Assembly (NCBI GenBank): GCA_034190875.2 | Contig: CM067356.1 | Coordinates: 24,917,531 to 24,981,530, forward strand | Origin: Urechis unicinctus | Lineage: Eukaryota > Annelida > Polychaeta > Xenopneusta > Urechidae | DNA length: 64,000 bases | Direction of reading: 5' to 3' | In this document: in pieces, positions 13,220 to 27,200 of the stretch | How the letters are laid out: each line of letters begins with the position of its first letter | How positions within the stretch are numbered: the stretch's first letter is position 1 | Notes under the pieces: model-generated | What the model was told of the DNA's origin: nothing | The model's database searches: none | The model's input: only the letters and a program-made list of their open reading frames with translations | Position numbers and translations under genes: made by a program

Positions 13220-16200
13220 TAGGAAGTGTTTAATGATATGCAAAATGAGCTGGTTTTCTATTGGTTGAATCAGATTTCAGCTGGTTGAGCTCAAATAGAT
13301 GCTGTGGCGATCGCCTGGTTTGGAAGAATCTATTGCATCGTTTGCCACACACCTCCATTTTCACGTTGGCTTGCTTTAATCAGGGACAAGCTAAAATTCA
13401 CCACTGTGGACGGGACGAAGATAAAGAGGAAAGTCAAAACATTGTTTTATCATAATATACTTATCATCGTGTAAACTACAGCTTAAATTAAATGTACAGT
13501 GATATCTTGATAAAGTTGCACAACAAATAATATCGTCGTGAATATTTAATGAGAATAATTTGATGATTATGCATAACATAGTGACTTTAGTGAAAATTAG
13601 ATTGATCAAATATATGTATATGCTAAATAAAAATGTTAAAATTCAGTTTAATATAACATAACCAATATATGCAATTTCAGTTTTAGTATTTTCTTGGATT
13701 CAGTCGCCCTAAAATGTTTAGTTATATTGCCGCTTTTGATGCCGCTATGTGGGTCAGCTGTGATCATTGGTTTAATGACCGATATATTTAATTCCTCAAA
13801 TGTTTATGCGGGTGGTTAAAGCTGTCATCTACATCCCCAACCCCCGTGGGGTTTTGTTCATTTCAAACAAAATGGTTTTGGGAAAGAGTACCGTTTAGAA
13901 TTATTGCTGACTATCTTGGAATAAGCAAAGTTTTGGATAGTTTCTTCTCTGTAGGTTTTTATCATCAATCCCGTGTAAGAGAAATGTCAATTTGTTACGC
14001 GCACGAGGTTTACATCGGGATGAAGACATTATTCTTCACAAATGACTATGTGTCATCACCAACACCAACACCAACACCTCCATCACCACCACCACCATCA
14101 CAACCATCACCCCTATCGTGTCTTTCGAAGTATATTGTTATGCTCAAGGGGTAACGTCATTCTCTAGTGCTGCGGACATTTTATATGACCAGACACCTTC
14201 AACTCAAATGGTAGATGATATTCGTGACCCATTGTTATTCTCATGTATTTCTATGTAACATTCGCATTACTTTTAAACCCTTAACAACAACCCAGGTGTG
14301 GCAAATTTCAAAGACATACTTAATCCCCGTTGTTATTCTCAATAATGAGTTCATCAATAAAATAGCCAACTTCAAAGACATTCTTCACTCCATTGTTACT
14401 TTCATGGACCAATGGCATTCCCTTGTTACGTGGGTACACGCAACATGATCACGCGATCAGTGGGGCATGGGGGCCTCTAGTATAACGTATACATTTGCCA
14501 TTCGGCCGTCCTGTGCACATAACATTACTGATGTAGTGCACATTTGTTCCGGTCGCTGAGTACTGCCGTGGATGCTGCAGCTGATACAGCAGCATCCGAA
14601 AAACAGCTAACGGAGTTCTTTGAAGCTATACCGCTGGAGGGAGAGGGAAATACGTGGGACGCGGCATCAAAAGTTTGGTGATAGAAGATCTTTGTATTTG
14701 ATACCGAGTGCTAGCGGAAATTGGAATTGAATTGGCACTGCGTTTTCAATTATGGATAAGGAGAATGAAATTGGCGAAGATGAACTGTTCCATGATTAAT
14801 CCGGCTCTGACGCAGACACACAGCCACACACGCAGAAATGGTTTAAAGGTATTGTGTCCATTCATCTTTCGTGTCATTATCCCAGTCGAGGATGCGCCAG
14901 TGTATATATACCATGTAGCGGGGTTAGGGCAGACTTTCACTCGCAGGCTTTGAAAAAGCGCACAGTATGTTGAAGTATTTAAGCACACCGCATTGATAAT
15001 AAATATGTATTATTTGATTATTTTGAGGTAATGATCTCAACCGTAATCAATGTCTCATAATCACAATCAATGACGATGTTTTCAGTGCCTTGGTGGTGTT
15101 CATGCCGATTTGCCCTGGCTCTCGTCGCCTTTTTCGGCTTCGTTAACCTCTATGCTTTGCGTGTTAACCTCAGCGTGGCTATGGTATGTATGATTAATCA
15201 GACCGCCCTGGATGAAGTCGACTCAGCTGTCATCAACGACAGCCACACCAGAGCCATAGACTCAGACACCCAGTGCCGAGCTGACCTCACTAATGCGACT
15301 GTCAAGGTAATCACTGACAACTGTACATGCTGTCCTTAGCCTCGAATCGCTTTACGAAGTGTCGGTGTGGTATTTCCAGTTTACTTTTCGTATCAGAAGG
15401 ACCCCCTGACTCATAAGGGTCAGGGGGTTATCGAAGTACAATGTAACATGGCGTCATTGGCGTTATGAAAGACCCAGCCGACGCTTCAAGTTCCAACAAG
15501 ATGGGATGAGGTACTTGATAACACAGTGTCCAAGTGATATCATTTAGAAACCGGGTCTCAGCACGTGTCAACTGTAAGCAATTAACATCAAACGAGCTTT
15601 TGACAATTGTTCCTCATTAGTTGAATAAATGTATGATCCACATGACCCTATTTTAGGTCAATACATTGACACTTGGTGTATGATATAATTGGAATCGTAT
15701 TATAAATCGTTTGAAGTCTGAATTGGCATGCAACTGATGACAGTGCGTGAAGTTTAGACAGCTGGAATCAAATGATGAAGGAGAAACACTTAAGTAATTT
15801 GACTGAATCACACGTATAGATGGATGGATAGATGATCTCTAACCTAGATACATCTACGGCAATATCATTCAGGTATTCGGCCGATTTTGATATCCACATC
15901 CAAGTGCCAGCGCTCACAGATGTAATTGTGATACTCCGCAAGTGGAAATCAGAATTAAATTCAGCTATGGGTTCAGTTTGAGAAACAATGAGAGTGGTGA
16001 ATTATGTTAATTTTATTCGTCACAGTGACTTCCATATTTCACTTCACAATGCCAACAGAATGTCAGCATTAATATGAACTGATGAGACGACTTGCTTGAA
16101 AGACTATTTGATATAATACAACTCATATTGATGTAGTTCAATAGTACTTTAGATCTATTTTAGGAGAAGTGTAATGTCAGCTAGACTGTTGGTATATTCG

Positions 16201-17440
16201 TTATTCCATCAGGAATGCAGCTCCTGGTTTTACCCTTGTTACAATGTATCGGTACCTAACAGAAGTGGTTGGATTTTGCGGCCCATATTGAAAGAGTATG
16301 CATCTGACACCAAAGCTATCAATACCAGAAGACTTTTGGTGCCCACCGCTTATCTGTGGATAAGCCATCTATCAATTTCCCTGTTCCTACTGGCATGGAC
16401 AACCCTGTATGCATAAAACATACATTGAAACCCAAGAGACATAAATAAGATAGGTATCCAATAATGTGAAATGTTGTAGACACTGTATGCTTCTCCAAAG
16501 CCAAAGGTTGTTTGGAAGATATGGTCACGCTTATTTCAGATCGACCAATAAATAGCCCCATGATCCCGACACAGCATCCACAAAAGCCACTTAATGATAC
16601 ACAGGTACAGTTGTTTGGTCAGTGAATACGGAGGGACTGGGTTTTTTTTACTAATGGTAGATGACCCCTGCCTTCATCACATAAATACTGCACCAGGTAC
16701 ATGACGTGTATGTTGGTAAATGATTTGCTTATGCTTTAGTCCGTTTCATGTACATCACTGATGAATCTTCAAAAACGTTCTGTTCTGTTTCAGTAAACCT
16801 TTCATTTTAAGGTCACAGATTAAAGGCTCAAAATTGAATATTGTATATAATTAGGAACTCATTTAAAATCATGCCTGAGCCCGATCCCTTTTTTCGTACA
16901 GAGCCACGATTCTGGTAGCAGTTGAGTATAGACGAAAGCTGTTGCAACTTGTAAATGTCATGAGGAAGATTTATTTCATCCTCCAAGTCGGTCGAGATTA
17001 GTCTTTAATTCAATACCATGATTCTTCAGTTGTGTCATATCCATGTAAATATTCTTGAATGTCATGGCACGGGCGTGTGTTGCTGCAGGATGGAGTGTTC
17101 TCATGGGAAAAGTCGACCCAGGGTTTCATCTTAGGGTCCTTCTTCTGGGGCTACCTGCTCACTCAGATCCTAGGAGGCTGGCTCGCAGAGAGGTAAGTTG
17201 TGTAAATCCTCTCTGGGTTGGCTGGCGTTATGTCCACTCTCTTGTCACAGTGACATGCGTGGTCGTTTCACAGGCCACCTTCATCAACGTTTGAACTGTT
17301 ATTCCTGAAAAAACAAAGTGACCTCAATACTTGCTTACCTTAATAAATTGACCAATAACAAAAGTTCGACGTTTCCTCCCAATGATGGCCATACACGGCT
17401 GTGCGGTGAAAGGTGGCATGGTCAAAAAGAACATTTGATG
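13220..17440 (+). repeat. Tandem duplication unit B (truncated)
   Basis: From AATGATATGCAAAATGAGCT at about 13,231 the sequence matches 23,295 onward. It proceeds colinearly through sialin exons 1-3 and stops near 17,440, where an antisense LINE begins. Exons 4-11 of the transporter are absent. Confidence 0.75.
14752..17192 (+). pseudogene. Sialin-like SLC17 transporter, copy B (truncated pseudogene)
   Basis: Exon 1 starts at 14,752 (MDKENEIGEDEL), but the sequence then jumps into intronic DNA (TTCCATGATTAATC, compare 3,345 in copy A), deleting the last codons and the splice donor. Exon 2 (15,086-15,306) and exon 3 (17,089-17,192) keep frame and splice sites. Exon 3 carries Ser-Trp-Glu for Leu-Trp-Asp. 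Intron 2 lacks the LINE block of copies A and C. Exons 4-11 are missing because a LINE fragment follows about 250 bases downstream. It cannot encode a transporter. It might be transcribed through. Confidence 0.88.
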
Positions 17441-19310
17441 GACTGAGCCGTCGGCTTTGACGGTTCTCCTTCCTTGCTACCTCCTAGTGATGATGAAGAT
17501 GAATGTGTCTACGATGACTGACGAGGCCGATCCTAGACCGACATCTCCTCTAGCGGTAAGGGCAGACAAAGTCGTCGTCTGGTGGCGTTAGGTTTACTGT
17601 CCCTGTGTGCCGTGCTCTCCTCCGCTCTTCCTTTCGGTCAGTGCGGTGTTGCTTGGAGTACGTCAGGCCGTCGTGGCAGGTCTTTCGTCATAAAGCTCCG
17701 TTTCTGGTGTGTCTCTCCCAGGTGACAGAGCCGATGTTACAGGAGTTAAGTGTCGTCTTAAGGACGTCTTTGTACCTCTTGTATTGGCCGCCCTGGGGGC
17801 GACAGCCATCCTCTAGCTTGCCTCAGAATAGAGCCTTTGGTATTGTATTTCCCTCCATACGGACCTAATGACCTGACCAGCGTAGCTGAGCCTTCATAAG
17901 GAGGGCCTCAATCCCAGTGACGCCACACCTCTCCAGTACCTCTGTGTCGGGTACACGGTCCTTCCACGAGAGGCCGCAGATCTTTCATAGGCATGGAAGG
18001 TGGAACTGGTCCAGCCTCCTCACGTGCTGTCAGTGCCACTCACATCCGTACAGCAGCGAGGTTAGCACAGCAGCACGAGAGACGCCAACCTTTGTGCGGA
18101 GCCTGATGCCACGATCCAACCACAGCTTATGCTGTAGACGTCATAAGTTGACCCTGGCTTTATCCATGCGTGATGTTATTTCGTCGTCAATCCTGGTTTT
18201 CTGCGAGATCAGGCCTCTCAGGTAGCAAAACTTGTCCAAAACCTTTAGCTGCTCGTCTCCAATCGTGATAACAGGGTCTGGAATAGCACCTCTGTCTTCT
18301 TTATATTGATGGTCAATCCATAGCGGGTAGGGGCTCCCGAGAAGTTGTCTACAGCACTTTGCAGGTCATCCTCGGTGTGGGCCAAAAGTGCGCAGTCGTC
18401 AGCAAAGAGAAGCTCGAGCAGCAGCAGGAACAACACCTTGGTTCTCGCCTTCGACCGCTGTAGGTTGAAAATACCACTGTGACTTCTGAACCGGATCATG
18501 ACGCCCTTGTTGCCGTTCTTAAAGGCGTCTTTGAGCATTACAGAGAAGACGATAATAAACAGGAACGGAGCTATAACACATCACTGTTTGGTACCGTTCA
18601 ACACTGGGAAGGGTTCTGAGGTGTTTCCGTGGTCCTGAACGCGTGCCATCAAGCCGTCGTGTTGACGATCTTTGCTGGTCAGCCAGACTTGTACAGAAGC
18701 CTCCACATGCCTTCTTGGCTCACAGAATTGAAGGCCTTGGTGAGATCTATGAACACCATGTAAAGGTCTTGATTTTGCTCCCTGCACTTTTCCTGAACTT
18801 GTCTGGCATCGAACATCATGTCCATGGTTTCTCTTTTGGCCTGGAAGCCACACTGACTCTCCGGTGCGAGGTGGTCCATATGCTTGGTTAGGCGGTTGAT
18901 GACCACCAATGCGAGGATGTTGCCTGCGATGCACAGTAGGGGTATGCCACGGTAGTTGTCACATACCCGGCAATCTCCCTTGTTCTGTTAGAGATGGATG
19001 ATGGTGGCATTCTTGAAGTCTTGGGGAACTGCTTCCTCTTCCCATATGATCCTGAAAAGTCTCGTCAGTTCCGCAACCAGAGTGTTTCCGCCATACTTGA
19101 ACACCTCCGGCGGGATTCTGTCTTCTCCTGGTGCTTTTCCACTCGACATCTGCTTGATTCCATGTGTTGTTTCAGCAACTGTTGGGACGATGATGAGGTC
19201 GTCGATCACTGGACGCTGAGGAACATTAGCGACGGCGTCGTCTGAGATCGTCGAGTGACGATTCAGCAGCTGGTCGAAGTGCTGTGTTGCCCATAAAACG
19301 AGGTTGCTGA
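17441..19310 (-). mobile_element. Non-LTR retrotransposon fragment, reverse transcriptase and C-terminus
   Basis: Read on the minus strand from 19,310 down: N-terminal RT region with GKAPGEDRIPPE, then fingers/palm with SQCGFQA and FIDLTKAFNSV (18,679-18,909), then the catalytic FADD box (about 18,400, LLFADDCALLAH), then a long C-terminal tail with a Trp-rich Cys-poor end (17,450-18,240). Several frameshifts and stops make it inactive. It is inserted between sialin copy B and a SEC14-like last exon. It belongs to the LINE order, and the clade was not assigned. Confidence 0.85.
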
Positions 19311-19331
19311 CCAAACCCATGTATTTTGCAG

Positions 19332-19456
19332 ACGTTACAGTTTTTGGCAACTCCTACAGCTGGGTTAATTCCAAGAAGATATCATACTTACTCGAGGTGG
19401 TGGATCCTAAATTAGACATGGTGCTCCATGAGAACCAATCTGTGACCCATTTCTAG
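19332..19456 (+). pseudogene. SEC14-like last exon (GOLD domain end), + strand orphan
   Basis: After an acceptor TTTTGCAG the exon reads in the same phase and has exactly the same length (125 bases) as the last exon of the minus-strand SEC14-like gene. It has [19 protein letters not shown] and ends in TAG at 19,454-19,456. No upstream SEC14-like exons of this orientation are nearby. It is an orphan terminal exon carried by a local duplication. Confidence 0.8.
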
Positions 19457-20269
19457 TCGATGAAGTCTCATAAACATTTGTCCAATATTCCTCATTTCTC
19501 TTTGGTACTGAATTATCATTTTGCTACCAACTTAAGGTTAAAATATCATGCATCAAGTCTATGCTGTTGACCTTTCATAGTTTTAAAAGAAACCATTGGA
19601 TCGTACATTGGTGAGGTTGATTAAGTTGTGATCGGAAAGCTGCATATCACCTGCATGAATATTGTTTACTGTTTTATGTACAATTTTCTCGTTGAAATAT
19701 AACTTGAGAGTGAACATACACGATCAGCTTAATGTCCGATTTGTTTAAATCACGTATAGTCGTCTCTCATGTCTGGTTAAATGTAGCAGTCTCTGTTGTC
19801 TGTGAAACAAGTGCTGCAGTTTCTGATGCCTGCTTTGACGAAGCAATTATAGAAGTCTGTCATGTCCAGTTTGTTAAAGCAAATGTGGAATTGTCTGATT
19901 TCTCGGTTGGTGATGTATCCGTTCATCAAATAAGTAACTATTTCCAAATCGCACTAAGCCATGTGCTATTCTGATGCGCCAATGTTGTTTTGTACTTCAT
20001 TTATTGAGATAATTTCATTGCAGTTTGATTTTCATAACATGCACAACACCCTGTGTGACGGTGTGAATTACTGTAAGACACACGCTGGAGAAAATTATCA
20101 GGAAATGATATATATTTTGAGTTACAATGCATATTAAATACACTTTTACGACATGATTTAGTACCATTGCTAATTGCCACGTAGGTAGTAAAGACCATTA
20201 ACTCGACCGAGAATGTTGTAACGACCAATACCTCGACCACGTTTCCTCCTCCAAGCATCATACCGCAAC

Positions 20270-22190
20270 ACTGTTCGACAAGGGGTATTTGCTAATTACC
20301 CAATGCAAGACTCGAGACGTGCACGTTGTCACAGACTCAAATAATATACATCATGTAAATAATTAGGTCGAATGAAGTACCATGCAACTCTATTTCCCTG
20401 GAAATACATTTATTGGTATTTGTCGGCATTATGTTCATTAAATAACGAAGTAAAATCTTGGAGTCGCTCTGATTGAATCATATATCAATACAGAGACATA
20501 TATGTGATGAAATGTGAGACTGACTCCACAAACACTGTAATCTCCCCTGCTCACATTCGTTGAGCATTACGAACGCTTAAACTAGGAAAATCTTGCGGGG
20601 TAGATGGTCTTGCCGCTGAACATTTTATTAATGCTGACGACAGCATATGTGTCTATGTGTCACTGCTGTTCTCATGTTTTTTTATAAAGCATGGGTATCT
20701 TCCAGTTTCTTTCATGAAGTCTGCTATTATACCAATAATCAAAAATAAGAATGGGGGTACTAGCGATACAGATAACTACCGGCCCATTGCTATCGTCACA
20801 TCTTGTTCAAAACTTTTCGAATAAGTGCTACTCGATATCGCAGACGGATCTTACTACCTGCGACAATCAACTTGGCTTTAAGGCCGGTCACTCAACGGAT
20901 TTATGTATTTACACTGCCAAGAGCATTATACTTTACTATAAAGATCTTGGCAGCCCTGTGTACACATGTTTTTTTTAGATGCGTCGAAGGTCAATAATTG
21001 GTTGCTGTTTAAAAAGCTCATCAACCGTGCCATGCCAATTTAGTCAGACTTTTAATGTTTTGGTATCAGAAACAGTTAATCTGTGTTAAGTTGGATGGTG
21101 AATCGTCTCAATATTTAACTGTATCTAATGGCGTTCGACAGGGTCGAATTTTATTTCCTAAATTATTTAATGTGTATGTCGATGATCTTTCAAGTGTGTT
21201 GTTGAAATCCTTCACCGGCTGATATATTAATGATATTTGTATCAACCATGTATTTTATGCGGACGATCTATGTCTGATGTCACCAAGTGCCAATGGATTG
21301 CAAAAACTTCTGGACCTTTGTTCTCGATTCGGAGCTCAACATGATAAAGTGTTCAATCCATCGAAATCTGTTTGCATTGTGACTCAACCAAAGACCCACA
21401 AACTGTTCTGTCCATTAGTATCGTTGAATGATATGCAATTGCAGTATGTTGAACAATGGAAATATTTAGGGCTTATGGTACATGCAAATTCCAATGATGA
21501 TGATGACGACATGCTGAGGCAAATGCGAGTTTTATATGGTCGGTCAAACAGTCTTAAACTAAATTTCTCCCAATGCTCATTGCATGTGCACGTTAAAATT
21601 GTCAAACCTACTGCAGCACACTTTATTATCCATATCTATGGGTTTATTATACACAAAAATCGCATAATAAAGTTAGAGTTGCTTACAATAACATGTACCG
21701 AAATATTTTGGGTGCATCAAAAAGTGACAGTGCCAGTCATATGTTCGCCTCAATCAGCATCTCAGGATTTCAAGCATATATTAGAATATCGACCTACGCA
21801 TTGGAATGATTGTTACATGGTACGGTCTGGTGCCATATGGACCCATTGGCACCGTATTTTATATGCACTGCATTGAACGCTTAATTACATGCATGTCGTA
21901 TTAACTATGGGCCCTGTGCCTGAAATAAACTATAATTATTATTATTATTATATAGATGTAGTGTGAATTGGTCAAAGGGAGATACACTATCATCGGCAAA
22001 ATGACGGGTGCTCAATGACATTCCTGCACTGCAGGTGCTATCAGAAGCATTGATTTGTTAGGGCTAATAATATTCGGCGTAAGGTGTAAGAAGTAATATT
22101 TGTTTATGTGAAGTTATTTATTTTAGCTCCGACAAATATGCTCCATCGCTTGAAACGAACCTTACACTGTGATACAACGTGACAGAAGCT
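20270..22190 (+). mobile_element. LINE insertion (reverse transcriptase), 5'-truncated
   Basis: The + strand encodes RT blocks: GKSCGVDGLAAEHF (about 20,590), a proline-rich AIIPI...NYRPIAI block (about 20,720-20,800), the catalytic FYADD (about 21,252) and a thumb/C-terminal region up to 21,876. In-frame stops and frameshifts are present. The 3' end has TGAAATAAACTATAATTATTATT (about 21,923-21,950), a short repeat tail typical of some LINE clades. Absence at the paralogous site near 40,720 supports insertion after that duplication. Confidence 0.85.
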
Positions 22191-22339
22191 AGTTACATAT
22201 GATGGCCTAATAACAACCATAATAAACGGAAAAATAAACATTTTGTACCCAGTATATAAATCATCAACGCATACAGCATGATTTGAAACAATGGACCGGT
22301 AATATCAACCAAACAAAAGGCCCAAAAGCACACAAGTAA

Positions 22340-22466
22340 CAGTCACTGTCACTATAGATGAGTCACATATTAGTTATTATGTAGTGAGATATCCATCTTG
22401 GGATCAACCACCTCGAGTAAGTATGATACCTGTTTCGTATTCACCCAGCTGTAAAAACTGTGATGT
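22340..22466 (-). pseudogene. SEC14-like last exon copy, minus strand
   Basis: On the minus strand an acceptor TTTTACAG precedes an exon homologous to 40,882-41,006 ([18 protein letters not shown]). It has lost 12 bases (four codons) around the Asp-Asn-Ser-Tyr site and gained an early TAA. It is the reverse partner of the + strand exon at 19,332, as 40,882-41,006 is of 39,766. Confidence 0.75.
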
Positions 22467-24250
22467 CTGTAAAATGAACCTTTCAAATTATTCAGCTATG
22501 ATTAAACCACAAAAAGCACACGCGTGGCGGCGGTAAAGAGCGATGCTAAAAAGTTATGTTACTATAAACTCACTTATCCTTTGAATATTCGTGACCAAGT
22601 CTATACAAATTGAGTGAAACATATAATCTACCAAATGAATTTCTTAAGTGAGCCGATTGGGACGATTTTGGATTATATATATAAAGAGAATATATCAATA
22701 CGCCTATATGTATGTATATAGACACGCTAACCGTAATTTTCAAAACCAATTCATTATTACGCACCTCTGATCGCCTTTAAAATAGGGCGACGCAAATTCT
22801 CACACGTGCAATGGATCCGTTCCACGTCGACTCGAAAGTTAGACTGGCAGTGGCCGATGTCGCAGTGGGGTTTCAGATTTGTATTCAAACAAGAGACATG
22901 GCTAGGTCGGGATCTTTAACGGCCCTCTCCAATAAAAATCTTATTTTGTGGATCTGGTCGGTCTGGTTTTCATGGTCTTCTGACCCAGCCTGTGTTTCAT
23001 CCATATCTGATAGCTCGTTGTTATTAACTGAATCATCTTGCTCTCTATCAGATTTGCACACTGTTTCCATGTGCTGTTTCATATTATGCTGTCATATTCG
23101 ACTCGAGGCTTGAGAGAGAAAGATCAGAAAAATAAAGATACTTGTTCCTCACAAACGGACTTGACAACTTTAACGCTGCATCCAAGTTCAAATTGATGTA
23201 TCTTCTTCAGGTTTGGTAAATACGGGCCATATAGGATTCGGTTCGATGACGGCTGGATACTGCTATCAAACTGTGTGATTTAAATGAAGAGTTCAATGAT
23301 ATGCAACATGAGCTGGTTTTCTTTTGGTTGAATTAGATTTCAGCAGGCTGAGCTCAAATAGATGTTGTTGCGATAGCCTGTCTTGGAAGAATTTATTGCA
23401 TCGTTTTTATTGCATCATTTGCACATCATTTTCACGCTACAGATTACGCTGAAATTCACCACTGTGGACGGGACGAAGATAACGAGGAAAGCCAAAACAT
23501 TTTTTTATCATAATATATATTTCATCGTGTAAACTACAGTTTAAATCAATTCTACATTGATATCTTGATATAGTTTGCACAATAGATAATATCGTCGTGA
23601 ATATTTGATGAGAATAATAATGAGCTTGCAACCTGTGTTTATTTATCATTCACTGGTATCACATCTGGTATGCTGTCGTACACGGTTGGGATACTTTTAC
23701 ATGGTGTCCACACCATGTTGATGAATTTATCTATGCTATTTAGGAATAAGGTTGTGTTTCCCATATATTTTTAAAATTCCTCAGCCCCGTTTGTGCTTTC
23801 AACCCGAGTCATGCGGTGGATTCAGAATATACCATCATCAGTTCATCATGATTGCAAGTGGAGATAATTTTCATTACTTTTAAAACCTGAACAACTACCC
23901 AGGTGTGGTAAATTTCAAATACATACTTAACTATACTATACGATACGTATACAATTGCCATCCGCCCGTCCTGTGCACACAACACTACTGATGCAGTGCA
24001 CCTTTGCACGGGCCGCTAAGTACTGCCGTGGAATCTGCATTTGATAAAACAGCGTCCGAAAAAAATGTTGAACGTTGGCCTGTCAACATAATGACATTTG
24101 CGTTGTACCATGGACTAACGGAAAACATTGAGGAGGCTGGAGGTAGAGGTAAATACGTATGACGCTGCATGAATAGTTTGGTGATAGAAGAGCTTTATAT
24201 TTGAGACCAAGTGCTAGTGGAATTATTAAATTGGCTCTGCATTTTCAGTT

Positions 24251-27200
24251 ATGGATAAGGAGAAAGAAATGTCAATTGGCGAAGATGAACTGGTTGCAGT
24301 CGATCCAAAGAAAGGTTAGTCCGCTGATTGCACTTTTTATTTAGCTAATAAAACCTATTTGACTCAGCTTTTTAGATCCAACGTAGCTTTAAATGTCTGT
24401 GTCCTAACACCTTAACGAACTCCCACCTACTCGCCAAACCACCTGAACACTAACACAGACATACAACCATATATATACACACACGTGCGTATCAAAACAC
24501 ACAAACATGCACGTAGACCAGTGCCGGATTAAACAAGTGAAGGGCCCGGGGTTAAGCTACATTTTAGGGGTTTTTTTTCTATGAAAGGACAAATATAAGT
24601 AGTCAAGTTGAGACTTTTTGGGAGGCCCTTTTTGAGACCTTTGTATGGGGGGGGGGGGCCGTGGGCACTTACCCACTTGCCCCATGATTACTCAGGCCCT
24701 GACGTACACACACGCAAAAATGGTTTAAAGGTATTGTTTTCCTTCATCTTTCGTGTCATTCTCCCAGTCGAGGATGCGCCATTGTATATATACCAGGTAG
24801 CGTCAGCCTTTCACTCGCAGGCTTTGAAAAAGCACACAGTATGATGAAGTATTTAAGCACACCACATTAATAATAAATATGTAGTATTTGATAATTATGT
24901 TGTAATAATCTCAACCGTAATAAAATTGATGATGATTATGCTAATGACTAAGCCAACAATACCAACATAATCAATGATGACGATGTTTTCAGTGCCTTGG
25001 TGGAGTTCATGCCGATTTGCCCTATGTCTGGTCGCCTTTTTCGGCTTCGTTAACCTCTACGCTTTGCGTTTTAACCTTAGCGTGGCTATGGTATGTATGA
25101 TTAATCAGACCGCCCTGGATGAAGTCGACTCAGCTGTCATCAACGACAGCCGCACCAGAGCAGTAGACTCAGACACCCAGTGCGGAGCTGACCTCTTTAA
25201 TGCGACTGTCAAGGTAATCACTGACAACTGTACATGTTGTCTTAGCTTCGAATCGCTTTGCGAATTGTCTATGTGGTATTTCCTGTTCACTTTTCAGATT
25301 ATGAATTATAATTTGACGGTAGCTGGTGGACCACATCATTTAATTGGAATCGTATTTTAAGTCTCAATTCAATGATAATCCAGCCTGTATCAATGCATTC
25401 GTATGTTAAGTCAGATTCATAAAACCAAATACTCAAATTTTTAACGAGCCTACTATGAATCAACAGCATAACGCTTTGGTATATTGAATGGTACGGACAT
25501 AATCATTTATCCACACCGGATCATGTCCAAAATGATAAGCAGATATTTACAAGATGACAGTGCGGCGATGTTTAAAAAATTAGGCTAAATACTTGTCATC
25601 TATTAGCTATTAGTATCAAACGGAGATTTGAGATGTGTATATCGCGTGTCACCGAAAAATATTATCAATTGTCATCTTAAAATTAACCCATATAATGTTA
25701 TACTTAGAATATAAGTCAAATTCGATTCGATTTACTGTTGCGTGTGAGTGAAGTAATAAAAGGTAGGGTATTTTCTCATATTCATAATTACTTGGTTGCG
25801 TAATCGTATAGCTGGAGTCCTTAATGCATTTACTATGCAGACATAAATAACAATTATTGATGTTCAGGGCATGGATTATTGTTCAAACATTATTGCTAAC
25901 AATTGTTCTGCTGTGAAAACAACATCTACTCACATAGGATACTAAAACATTAGGGATGTTCATGTACTTATGAAAGAAATTGACGAGGCGCAACATCAGT
26001 TGATTTCTAAGGGGCAATTTTTCCGAAATGAATTGTAAATACTTTGAACTCTAATTTCCATATAGTTCGAATACACCTCCTCCAAACTCTAAACAATTTG
26101 ATCAGCAGGTTGGGCCGACCCAAAAAACTACTACAGTATGCTTCAAATAGTGAGTTTCTAATAACAGAGTTGCAGTATCCAAAGCGGGACATTATCATAT
26201 TAGTTTTTGCTATCATATCTCTTCATATATAAATCAAATTCGCACAATAACCGATATTACTTTACAAGCGAACAGCTTGTTTGTCTTGTACAATTAATTC
26301 ATCATTTAGTGTTAAATATACTGGACTGTCGTGAGCATTGATTGCAAGCAACCGGCTTTTTGCAGAATTGAACTGCACAGAGTATTCCTTCGAAAATTCC
26401 TCGCATATTCTAAGCATTCTCTTAGCCGCTGTGACTGAAGGTGCAATGAGTGAAATATCATCAGCATAACCCAAAGCATCTATATAATGATGGCCCATGT
26501 GACATCCAACATTAGCTTCACGAAAATGCCTTAGTAATTCATCGATTTATACACAAAATAGTAATGGCGAAAGAACTGCGCCTTGCTTAACTCCATTCGT
26601 GCAAATAAAAGGCTCAGAGCTAGAAGCATTTGATCGGACTTTCAGGTTCTGACGTGTGTACATATTGATGAGTAATTTACATATAGTTGGGCAGAGTCTT
26701 TTCTGCCTGAAAAGCGCAAACAATTGCACTTAATTCACACGATCAAATGCTTTAGATGCGTCCAATAAAATTTCAAAACAAGGCGAACCCTGAGTTACAA
26801 AGTGATCAACAATCTCTTGCAAAACAAGCGTGCATTGAATGGTAAAGTGTGACTGTTTGAAACCGAATTGCAGATCGGTTGCTTTCAGTGCGTCACTCTG
26901 GGATGTTAAAATAATAATATTAAGTAATTTTCAATATATACTACTTATTGCTATGGACCTGTAATTATCACTATTATTCAATGATTTCTTTCTATTCTTT
27001 GGCATAGGTATGTACGTGTAATGCAACATACCCTGTGGAGTATATGCATGCGAAAGCATGAAAGCATCGCATTTAAACAAAAGTGAGATATGAACAAACG
27101 ATTCTTGACAGGCATTCTTAATGTGATCAGAGGTGTTTTCAGAATCACCATCGGTTTTGTCTTGTTTCAAGTTCCGCTTTGCGTATTCGACCTGCTTAAC

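Larger units (their letters stand above)
19310..22560. repeat. Duplicate of 39,728-41,110 containing an inserted LINE
   Basis: 19,310-20,268 matches 39,728-40,720 and 22,190-22,560 matches 40,725-41,110, in the same order and orientation. The extra 1.9 kb between them (20,270-22,190) is a LINE. The site at 40,720 is therefore the empty allele of that insertion. Confidence 0.75.

Noticed and set aside
18643-18891. Open frame on the + strand
   Set aside because: It is the shadow of the minus-strand LINE reverse transcriptase, whose catalytic motifs are on the other strand.
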